In this document: in pieces, positions 44,401 to 56,400 of the stretch
Layout: each line of letters opens with the position of its first letter
How positions within the stretch are numbered: position 1 is the stretch's first letter
Source: Eopsaltria australis
Lineage: Eukaryota; Chordata; Aves; Passeriformes; Petroicidae
DNA: 64,000 nt
Assembly (NCBI GenBank): GCA_034509425.1
Contig: JAVTVJ010001234.1
Span: 248,001-312,000, forward strand
Direction of reading: 5' to 3'
Position numbers and translations under genes: made by a program
The notes under the pieces: model-generated
Told to the model about the DNA's origin: nothing
The model's database searches: none
The model's input: only the letters and a program-made list of their open reading frames with translations

Positions 44401-47400
44401 CAGAGCTCTGGGGAACACATATTTTCATACATAAATGCACACAGAGATGTGTATGTGTATATTTACATTTCATATTTATATTTTGTTTTCATATTTTCAT
44501 TTTAGGTGCATTGGTAAAGACCTGTGGTACCTGTGAGAAGAAGGGTCTGAAGCTATGGAACATCTCTATTTTAGTTTCAGCTCAAATGAGTTCCCCTGAC
44601 AATTGAGACAGAAATGTCAAAGATTTGGAGGAAAAAGAGGGTAGTCGGATCTTTAATGGGCACTGGTAAAGCCTGGCCTCTGGCCAGAGCTCTGGGGAAC
44701 ACATTTTTTCATACATAAATGCACTCAGAGATGTGTATATATATATATATTTACATTTTATATTTATATTTTGTTTTGATATCGGTTTAGGTGCACTGGT
44801 CAAGACCTGAAGTCTCTGTGAGAAGAAGGGTTTGAAGCTATGGAACATCTGTATTTCAGTTTCAGCTCAAATGAGTTCAAAACTCCCTGAACACGTCCCA
44901 AGTGCAGCCACCAATATGCTTGAAAATGATTTAGGAATTTTTCAACTTCCCAAGTAAACAGATACTGAAAAAAAAAGCTCTTTATTCCTGTCCAGAAAAG
45001 GGTGGAGACCTTCCAGTGAAAATTTAAAGTTGACAGACGAAAAGAGTGAAGGTTTTTGATCCGTTTTGTTGAAGCAAAGGACAAAACCCATTTTTCCTAA
45101 TATCCATGTGGAAGTGTTTAGCTTCAGCCTCTCCTGACAGAACATTTCTGTTGTCAACAGAGGAGAAATCAAATCGATTTTTTAAAAAAATGGTAACTTT
45201 GGAATAAGATGAAGTAAGCCAGAGTTTATTTCATGAGTTCAGGTAGGAATTTTGGGCAAAGGACTGTATTTATATGATGAGCTCCCAGCAGAACTAAGCC
45301 ATGGGAACACCACAAGAGCCACACTGAAGTTTTCAAATAACCCAGTTTTTCCCAGTCATTCCCTATTGGAATTCCCCCCACTCTGAGGTTTCTGCTACCC
45401 CATCCTCTCCCAGCTTTTCCGTCTCTACCACCCCATCACATCCCCCCCTGTTTGCTTTTTCCACCTTTTCTTGGATCTTCCTCCTTTCTTTGTCCTCAAT
45501 TTTCAGGTGGTCTCACTGGTAAACCCATTAATTAATTAATTAGCGCTGTTGTGATGAGAATTCATCCATTTTCTTCCCTTTTTCACCTATCAAATCTGAA
45601 TATTTGCTTTCCTACCTCCACCCTCCTGCATTTTACAGGAACAGGAATATCTACTGACCTACTGCAGACAAACTCTCCCCACCCACACCAAGCGTGACTC
45701 AGGTTTTATGATGATTTTAAAGGGTAAAAATCAAATTTTGAGTGTCTCTAACTGCACAGCAGAGCTCTGTCAGTGAAACCCATCTCTCTCCAAGAAGTCT
45801 GTTATTATTTCAAGCTCAGAATGTTAAAAAATTGTTGGGGGGAGCTGATAACAGCCCCCAGATTATTTGACAGCTGGGAAAAAAAGCCTTGAAGGAAAAG
45901 ACTTAAAAGGATCAATCTGTTTAACTAATTAAACAAAGATTGAGCAGGAGACTTGATTACAGCATTTAATACCTTCTTAGAGGAAGAAAATGATGGGGAG
46001 CAAAAGCTCCTTAATTTAGGTATCAGTGAGGTGAGGCTGCAGCCAGACACATTCCCAGGTGTGAGTTCAAAATAGCCAGGAATGGGCATTTCTGGGAAGA
46101 GTTAATTCCAATTTATTCATCTCCTGGTGTATTTGGATCAAGGATGTCTAAGGATTGATTCTGGCCAGCTCCAAATTGCTGGAGCAGGAAAAGAGCACTG
46201 AGGAGGGTGTGGAGGCCTGCAGGGGCCAGGCTGCAGATCCTGCTGGACCTTCTGCTCCACATCCTGGGAATCTCCGGGTGCTCATCCCTGGGGATGATCC
46301 CTGAGCAGCCTTCCAAGAGATTTAGGGGGAAAAAACAACAAAAACCAACAGAAAAACCAACAGAAAAACCAACAGAAAAAAAAAATCAACGAAAAGACAA
46401 AAAGACCCAACAAAAAGACCCAACAAAAAACCCAAACAAAAACCCCAACTAAAACCCAACTAAAACCCAACTAAAACCCAACTAAAACCCAACTAAAACC
46501 CAACTAAAACCCAACTAAAACCCAACTAAAACCCAACTAAAACCCAACTAAAACCCAACTAAAACCCAACTAAAACCCAACAGAAAACCCAACAGAAAAC
46601 CCAACAGAAAACCCAACAGAAAACCCAACAGAAAACCCAACTAAAACCCAACAGAAAACCCAACTAAAACCCAACAGAAAACCCAACAGAAAACCCAACA
46701 GAAAACCCAACAGAAAACCAACACAAAACCAACACAAAACCAACACAAAACCAACCAAAAAAACCAACCAAAAACCCAACAAAAAGACCACCACCACCAA
46801 AAAAAAAAAAACCAACCAAAAAACCAACCAAAAAACCCAACAAAAAATCCCAAAAACCCAACAAAAAAAACCCAACAAAAAAACCCAACAACAAAAAACC
46901 CAACAACAAAAAACCCAACCACAAAAAACCCAACCACAAAAAACCCAACCACAAAAAACCCAACCACAAAAAACCCAACAACAAAAAACCCAACAACAAA
47001 AAACCCAACAACAAAAAACCCAACAACAAAAAACCCAACCAACAAAAACCCCAACAACAAAAAACCCAACAACAAAAAACCCAACCAACAAAAAACCCAA
47101 CCAACAAAAAACCCAACCAACAAAAAACCCAACAACAAAAAACCCAACAACAAAAAACCCAACAACAAAAAACCCAACAACAAAAAACCCAACCAACAAA
47201 AAACCCAACCAACAAAAAACCCAACCAACAAACCAACCCTGCAACTGAAATCTGTGTGGCTGCAAGGAAAGATTTCCTTCTACTGCCTGTGTCACATTTA
47301 TTTGTGTTTCCTTATCTCACAAGCCACAAGGGTAAGAAAGAAACCTTTGCACACAAAGGCAAGGATCCACCTCTGCTGTGCTTCCAAGCTTTCCAAAAGA

Positions 47401-50400
47401 TGTGTCACTTCTATCCCTGGCAACACCCAAGGATCCAAGCCTGCACCTTCCTCAATTAGGGAAAAACATGTTAAATATTAATATATTAATTATGTGATGT
47501 TTTTTTACATCATCTGAGTTGTACTTGTGGTATTCACATGCTGTTGCTCTCTTTGAGCAGTGAAACTTTCAGTGATGTTGACTTTAAAAGCTCTCAAAAA
47601 TTCAATTATTTTCAGGAAATGGCACAAGGGGATTTCTTACAAACATTTTGCTGGCATTTTACTGGATTGGGATCCTGCAGAATTCCCAGACACCTCGGAT
47701 CGATCGCTGCACACCCAGAGCAGTTCAGCATCACTGCTCACATCACTGTGCAGATGCACAACAAATGACAGGAAAAATAACAGGAAAATTTAAAAAAAAA
47801 TAGGAAAAATAGGAAAAATAAAAGTGGAAGATAGCAAGATTGAAGTGAGCTAATAGTGCAATCCCACCCTTGAATTTCCATATGACAGAAATCCAACATA
47901 CCTGGCAGAACACAGGTTTGTACTTCAGGGAGAAAGCCTGGAGCAGCTCCTTCGAATCGGCGCAGTCCTTTTGTAATTTATCCACACAAAGGCACTTGGA
48001 GTGAATGAGGTTTGTGGTCAGCTGGTTCACATCCATCCACTGTGCAAACAGAGTGCTCTCCTCCAGCTGCTTGCCCAGGAGCTCCAGCCTGGCCTTGGCA
48101 GCAGAGTCCTTCTTCATGTATTCCACGAATCCATAGCCCTTGGAGTGGCCGGTGAGCTCGTTGTAGACCAAGAAACACCTCTCCACGTTGCCATAGGCAC
48201 GCACCAGTTCCTCAAACTCCTCTATGCTGAGGGAGAGGGGCAGGTTGGTGATGCACAGCAGAGCATCCGTGGGCTGCAGCTGCACGGAGATCTCCTTCCC
48301 ACGCAGGGAGTGCTGGTGGAATTTGCGGATGGCGCTCTGGGCCTGCTCCCCGTTCAACAGGGTGACAAAAGCTGCAAGAGAGCAGAGTGGGGACATCAGC
48401 GAGCCCAGGTGATCTGCAGCCACACCTGTGCCTCCCCCTGAAACCACAGTGAGGGCTGCAGATTGACTCCAAAGATACAACAGGTAAATAGATCTGTTCC
48501 ATGTAATAGATATCATGTCTAAAATCTGGGATTTTTATCAACTGAACACCAGGAGCAATGAACACAAAAAGTGACTTTGTTGTGAAGGACACAACTTCAC
48601 TACTTGGAACCCAACCAGATTTTATATCTGGGGAATAAAATTAAATATTCTACTAGCCAGACTATTATTTATTATTCTATTAGACTATTATTTACTATAT
48701 TAAATCTTCCACTGAAGTCAACACTTCACAGATGCTACGGAATCTCTTTGATGACAACATCCACAAGTTCTCACTCTGGGGTTAACAGATCTTCATTGGG
48801 GTTTTCAGTCCATAAAGCATTTCACACAATCCCAAACTGGATGAGGGTGGCAGGGACCTCCTGAGGGCCTCGTGTCCAACCTGTTCCTCCAGCAGGGTCA
48901 CCCGGATGGGTTCCCAGGATCCCAAGGGATGGAGATTCCACAGCTTCTCTGGACAACCTACAACAGTGCTAGGTGACCCTCACAGGGTAAAAATGTTTCC
49001 TGATATGAGCAAACTGCAAACACATCTGGAGCTGGGCAGGTTTTCCTCTCAGGCACGTGCGGTTTGTCCCAAGAGAGGCCTCAGCACCAGTTTTCCTAAG
49101 GAATTCAGCCAGCTGAGGTCAGCTTTGTCCCAAAGGGACACTCACTAAGGAAAACTCCTGAGAGAGACCAGAGGGGACCAAAAAACTTCTGAAAGATTCC
49201 AGCTTTCACTGGGTTCAGTAGAAGGTGACAAAAAAGGCACAGAGGGACACCAGACAAGCTGTGACAGTCCATGACTTCACACACAGCACGTGATGTTCTT
49301 CACAAAACTGAAATGTATCAAAGTTTTGAAGTTCTCACCTGTTCTTTTATTCCTGTCCACGTAACAATATTTGATTTCATAATCTTTAAACAAGTCGTGG
49401 ATTTCCTGCAAGAGAAAAGGACAAGCAACGTCACATAAATAAATCATCCAACCAAGCAAGTGGATAAATTCATCCTCATTTCAAACAAAACCAAGAACTT
49501 CCCCACCAAACAGAAAATCTCACCATAGAAACACTATCAAATATTTGTTTTTAAAGCAGTTGGGTTACACTCCTGCTGCAATGTTTTCATCTCCCATAAA
49601 AAAACTGGCGTGCTGAAGTTGATTCATTTACTTTTCATTCTCTGAGGTCACATAAACACAAAAGGGCATCCTGTAAGTGTCTTTTGATAGAGACAAATAA
49701 CACCACAGCTCATTAAATAGCAAAACCCTCTCCATTTCTCTGAAGTACAACTGGCATAGCTAAAATACCCCATGGACAAAGAACCCTGGCAGCATCACAT
49801 CACCAAATGTACTGAGGGCAGCAATGCTGCCCCAAAACCCAACAGTTTGCTTTGGTTTCCTGCTCAAGTTCACTTTAATAGATTTTCACTCTTAATAATG
49901 GATATTCTCTCACCCAGCAGATAACTGTGGCCGGAGTACCCCCTGGGAAGTATCCTCTATCAATTACTGCACAGATGCTCAACAGAGAATCAATCCCAAG
50001 GGGGTTATTTGCTCCCACTAATTAATGGGAAGAGAGGAGGGGTGGGGAGGAGCAAGTCTAAGAGGAGTTTGCTGCAGCTATTCCCAAAAAACCAAGGTGC
50101 ACACGCCCAAAAAACCCACAAATTATTGTCAGGTCATTGATGAAAAAGCAGAGAGGAACATTCATCACCCCAAGGAAAAACCAGGAGTAATAACCTGGAT
50201 ATTTACATTATTTTAGCTGGGTAAATCCCATACACAGGAGTGCAAGGTGATTGCAGCAAGCAAAATAATCGAGCAGCTTTGTCTGAAAGTTTAATTGCAG
50301 CTGATTTCCAGCAGCTGAGTGTGGCTGCCAGCTTGGTAATTCAATATATGGAGCCTAAAGGTTAATTGGGTTCTCTGTGAGGGGTATCAGGTGCACACCT

Positions 50401-53400
50401 TTTAGTCAAGAGAGCACCAATCTCTGGTTTCACTACTTAACAGCTGTCAAATACTGCATGAATAAAATATGGCAGCATTTCTCCAGCTCCCACACGCCCT
50501 CCAATAAGGTGTGAGAAGGATGGGGGTTCTGAAATGCAAGATATGCCCAAAATTTCAGCCAGGTAGGGGATGTGAGTGTGGACACCTCTCAAACAACAAT
50601 TAAATGGTTTATTCTCAGATGTGAGAGACTGAGAAGGCACTTTCTGCACACTTTTGGCAGCTCAGTTGTGCTGTGGCACTGAAGACTCCAAAAAAAATTG
50701 TTCCTGTCCTACTCTGAAAAAGAGGAACGTTTTTGCCCTTTTGATTTCCTGTATTATTTTACAAGAGCAACACTGGAAGTTTTCTATGATGGTTAGGTAG
50801 CAGGAAATAGGATTTCAAACAGCTCTCAACACTCCTTTGAAAGTCATCTGTGTATCAGATGATTCCACATGATCTCCCAGGAACTGCCTGAAACTTTGAG
50901 AGGAAAAACAGCCCCTGCTGAACAATTCTTTGGGGGATAACGATGAGATCCCGTGTAAGAAATGATGAGAATAAAAGGGAGATTTAAAATGAAAGCCCGA
51001 TTTAAGTGCAGAAATTCTGGTAAGGATTTTAACACCAACTCCCACAGGTGGCTGCAAACACTGCCAGGTTTATGCAAAGGGCTCTGCCAGGAAGGCTCTT
51101 GTGCTCTCATGGCAGGGCTGAGATCTTCACCTGTGGAACTGAGGTTGTGCAGTGTTTCAGTGAAAGCATTTCCCACATAAACACCGTTCGTGAGGGTTTA
51201 CAAAGCTCAAACACACCCTGCCAACTCTAGGAAAATGTGTACTCCTTCAATTAAACAGCTGTAAATATCTGTGTGTGTTACACTGAGATTCCTCTGCTTG
51301 CTGTGCCAGCTTGAACTCAGGCACTTCTCTAAACTTCACCTCCAGCGTCTCCCAGCACTCAGGTCTGGCAGGGAAAGAAGAACAGTGCTCCCATTGTGAT
51401 GCTGCTCCCAGTGTCACTCCCCGCAGCGCAGGGCAGAAGTGTCAGGGAAAGCAAAGGGAACGCCCCAGCTCTGATCCCTGTGCTCCAAGCAGCTCTCCAG
51501 GAACGGGCCAGGAGGGAATGTTTACCCCGGAGGAGGAGGGGGTCAGCCAAGTCAGGTAGATCCTCTGCTGCGACCCTGTTGACTCGCGAGGAATGTAAGC
51601 AGAGGGATGTTTCCCTGAGAACGGCAGAAACAAACAGCGGCCGCTTGTTCCCGTTCCCGGCCTTGCCCCGGCTCTGCCCCGGGGAGCTCCTGCACCCCCA
51701 GCCCGGCAGGGACGGAGCAAACCCTGAGCACCGCCCGGAATGAACTCCCAGGGGTAGCAAAGCGGGAGGAGGGAACTCAGAATATCACACCTGAGTAGAG
51801 GCTGCCAGCCCCGCTGCCACCACTGTCCGTGCTCCAAATCCGCGCCTGAACATCCCCGTGACAAAACTGCTCCTCCCAAAGGAGGGGACGGAGCAAACCC
51901 TGAGCACCGCCCGGAATGAACTCCCAGGGGTAGCAAAGCAGGAGGAAGGAACTCAGAGTATCACACCTGAGCAGAGGCCGCCAGCCCCGCTGCCACCACT
52001 GTCCGTGCTCCAAATCCACCCCTGAACATCCCCGTGACAAAACTGCTCCTCCCAAAGGGCTTCTTCCTCTCTGAGAAATCAATTTATCTGCTGATCTATA
52101 AAAACTGACTGAGCTCCACAGTAAAGCTCATTTAACTGCATCCTATTAAACATAAGACATTAAACATCCTATAAACAACAGCAACATTTACCAAGGTGCT
52201 GAAGGCCCGAGTGTCACACACAAAAAATATCAAGCATTTCTATCTGGTCCTTTCCAACCCAAACCAGTCCAGGATTTTGTGCTCTTGGAGCAGAAATATA
52301 ATCAGTTATGCATAGCTACTCTACAGCCCTTGAAGCTTTACAGGCAGATAATCTTATCATCAGTAAAAATAAAAATTGTAACTAGGAAATAATTGGTCAA
52401 ACGTGAAAATTAGCAGAAAAAGCAAAATCAAATGTATTAAAGGGAGGCTAAGAGAAATCACTATTATCCTTTAAAAAATTGGATCTTTTACTACTGTAAA
52501 CGTGGTCTTGAAATATTTCAGTTCTTGCCCTGTCTTGGGTAGAAAAAGTGGCAACCTGAGTTTTCAGCACTTATTATCAATTCGAGACTTGCACCTCTGA
52601 GACAGAAAGAATTCCTTAGAGAGAATCCTTGTGTTTAATACCTGCATTGTTTTGAACACAAATGAGAAAGGGACTCATTCACAGGCACATTTATCAGATT
52701 AGGAAAGCTCAGTGGTTTATTTCTAATAAAAGCAGCTTTTCCTACCCACGATCTCACAGTGCAAGGGGAAAAAAAAAATCCAAGAAATTCTCAGTCCTCA
52801 CCTGGAACAATACATAAAATATAGATAATAATATATACAAAGCCTACAGCACACCAAACCCAAGCACTTTTCTGTCTCTAGATGTAAAACTAGACTTGAT
52901 ATTATATGTAATAATTGTGCTATTCTGGCAAGAGAATATTGAACAATTGTAAGGGTGGCTGGCCAGATTTCTGCAGTGAGCTTTAGGGAAGTCTCCAATA
53001 TAAACACTCCACAAGCCTGGTCTAGAACCTGGCTCTCACTGAGCAGCTGAAGGCCTAAACTTCACATGAATATCCTTGAAATGGGAATCAATTAAGTTTA
53101 AAGTAGTTACTTGGCTAAGCAAGGAGTTTTAAATCATCTCACAGCTGAGAAAAGCTTTGTTTCCATTTGTGCAGGCAGGGCAGGGAGAAGAGAAACTTCT
53201 CAGAAAAAAAAGCTTTACATTTATAAATGATCTAATGGGGGTTTCATTTAATTCGAATTTTAGACTGCTAAATCTTTGAGTTCATGACATGACACGTGGA
53301 TTTCACTGCAGATATGAAATAAATCATAAGCAAGCATGAGAATATTGACATGGTTTAAATAAAATGTTACTAAGAGGAAAACCCAGAGCTCTGCTGGAGA

Positions 53401-56400
53401 GCAAGTGCAGCACAGCACCAAAAAGAGGGTTAATAAAAAACCAAAAGGACTGATGCAAAGTGCAATTTCAACCATCTCCTGACCACAGAGGTAGGAGGGC
53501 CTCAAAATTTCATCAACTGCTGGGTAAATCCCCCTAAGAAGTAACATTTCAGACAAAGACTGGGCTCACCACACCTCTTCCTTCCCAATTTCCAGGTGGC
53601 TTTCAGTGCTGAGTTAAAGGAAGTTCTCAGAGGAGCAAAGCTGGAGGATGAGGTGGGAGATGGGGCAGATTTTGATCTGCCCAGGACCAACAAGCACTGA
53701 GGTTTGTCCCAAAGCTCCTGCTCTGCACATTCCCTTTTCATTTCCACCATCCCAAACCAGGAACCCTGACATGGACTCAAGCCTGTCATTCCAGGCCATA
53801 AACTGCTTTTGGGGCAAACCTCTGTGTCTGAGAATTGATTCTCACTTTTGTAACATCATAACCCTCAAAGATCTTGAGGGAAGCAATGGAAGAAAATGTG
53901 AAGACAGAAAACAACAGTTTCTCAGTGGTATGAGAAACTTTTTCCTCTGATCTTCCAGAGACTTTTGAGACTGCTGGTAAGAGGATCTTTATGGAACTGG
54001 ATATTAATTCCATCATCCTGGGTATACTGGGTGGTGTGAGAGCTAAATGAAAGAGGGAAAAGACATAGAAAGAGGTAACTTGAGAGAGCAAGAGCTCAAA
54101 GGAAATGAAAAGTAATACAGAAAATTTTAAAATGTCCATCTTAAGGCATGAGAGCTGCTCTCTCTCCACAATGTGCCTTTCATGTTCAGGCAGTGTGACA
54201 GAGGAGCAAGGAAAACACAAAGGCTCTTCTACTTAAAGGTCTGGCATCCAACAGATTGGAGAGAGCACTTCCTCAAATCATCACACCTCATTAGAGGCTT
54301 TCCATCAAAAAGGAACAAGGAAAAATTATGGCTAATCCAGGGAGAAAGGGGAAAAAATGCTAAAACCCCAGCAGAAACAGCGCCACGCTAAGCAGTGATT
54401 TGGCTTCTGATCAGGAACAGACAGCAGTGACAAAAACTGAATGGGTCCAGCAGGTCCCAGAACACCAGAAAAATCCCTGTCCCAGGTGGACTGGACCAGC
54501 CTTGTATCAACACCTCAGTGGTTCATTGTTCTCTGGATTCTGTCCCACCCCAGGAGAACCACGGGGTGTTAAAATAATTAACCAGCCCTACTCTGCTGCA
54601 TGTCTGTCCTGGGTTAGTCAGGAGGGGTCAACATCTAGGAAAATCGACATCAGATTTATCTGGTAGAACTGTGACATGGTGGCATTTAGAGACAATCGAC
54701 CCAAAAATGGTGGGGGAAAAGCATCTTCCAAGCATCTTCTCTCATCTGCAATGAGGGGAAGCAAAAAGCCAAGAGCACTCGCTGGGCAGCTGATCTTGGC
54801 ACAGAACATTGGACATGAGGGTTCAAATCTCACTAATGATGAGCAAAAAAAAAGACAAATAACTCAAGGTCTGATCTCCCCAGCAGGAACTCCATGGGAT
54901 AGGAACTGCTATCCCATATCAGTCTGCTGATGGTGTCCCAGTGATGAGCCACTGCCCCCAAGGAAGTCCATCAGCCAAAAATAAGGAGCCACTAATAGTG
55001 AAAACACAACAAATTGGGGAAAACCAGAATCAAATCTTCTAATCCATTGGGGTAATTACAGAAAAAATGCAAAAGAAACAGAAGCTGACACCATCTTCCT
55101 GGTTTGGGATGGGACAGAATGAATTCTGTTCTTACTGGTTCAGTGCTGTGTTTTGACTTTAGGATGAGACTAATGTCGGTAACACGAGGATGTTTCAGTT
55201 GTTGCTAAGCAGAGCTTACTCTGAGCCAAGGACTTTGCAGTTTCCCATGCACAGGTGCAGGGAATGCCAGGAGGGAGCAGAGCCAGGACAGCCAAAGGGA
55301 TGTTCCACAGCACAGAATGTCATGCCCAGTACATCAACTGGGAGCTGGCATCAGCCAGTGGCTGCTGAGCAACTCTACTGGCCATCACTTGTTTCTCTTG
55401 GCTTTAATCCCTCTCTCTCCTTTTTATTCCAATTAATATTAGTTTTATTACAATCAATATTAGCATTATTAGTCTTAAATTAATTTGAGATATATTATGT
55501 TTTGTTTTGCTTCAATAATTAAACTGTTCTTAACTCCCAAGCTTTATTTTTCCCCTGATTCTCCCCAGCAGCAGAGCAGTGAAGAAGTGAGAAAGTGGCT
55601 GTGGGGTGCTTATCTGCTGGCTGGGGTAAAACCAACACAAAATCCAGCAAAACAAAACTTCCTGTTTGGTGAGGTACAGCTTCACTTCCATTCTGGTCAT
55701 CCTGGAGTTCCTGGAATGAAACCAGGAAAGGAGAGAGAGAGGTGTTATTTCCTTCCCTCCCTCTGCTCAGAGCAGAGCACTGGGAGCAGTTTCAGGGTTG
55801 TTCCAAGGACCTTCTGGTTGCAATTGCTGCTCTTCCAACATCCCATGGGACTGGAATGGATGATGGATCAGGGAGATGCACACACAACAAGGCAATCCAA
55901 GAGATTTCCAACCAAGAGATCCCTGCCCCTCTGCCAAGCACTGATCACGATAAAAGGCATCACTACAATCACGCTTCACTTTTAAGTCTCTTGGCAAAGA
56001 TTCCTCCAGCAAACATCAGCCTTACCACAACACCACATCAGAGAGGATTAATGCTGAAAGAACAGACTCACTATCTGCTGCTCCTCAAAAGGACTGACAC
56101 CACGGGGACAGTCTGACTGCACAACATCCCCTAGCTGCCCAGCCCTGATGAAGCCATAAAATAACTGCTCTAAGAGCACAGGACACTTCCCACTCTGGGA
56201 AGAATAACTGGAATTGGAGGAGTGTGATCTGCCAAGGCTGCAGGAGCAGAGTGGATCATTGCTCACATCCCACTGAAGCTCCATGGAGAAACAGAGAAGC
56301 CTCTTGTGATCCTCCACACAGCCTGCTCCACCCTCAGGACTGAATTCTGCTTTTCAGACACAGGCACTGCTACACACACCAAAGATCTGAAGATTCAGAG

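Noticed and set aside
46570..47295. Minus-strand ORFs rich in VGFF/WVFC repeats resembling a membrane protein
   Set aside because: Translation of the C/A-only array; three overlapping frames are open alike.
53560..53830. Possible CR1 or gene fragment in RAVER2 intron 1
   Set aside because: The similarity to CR1 features was too weak to place.
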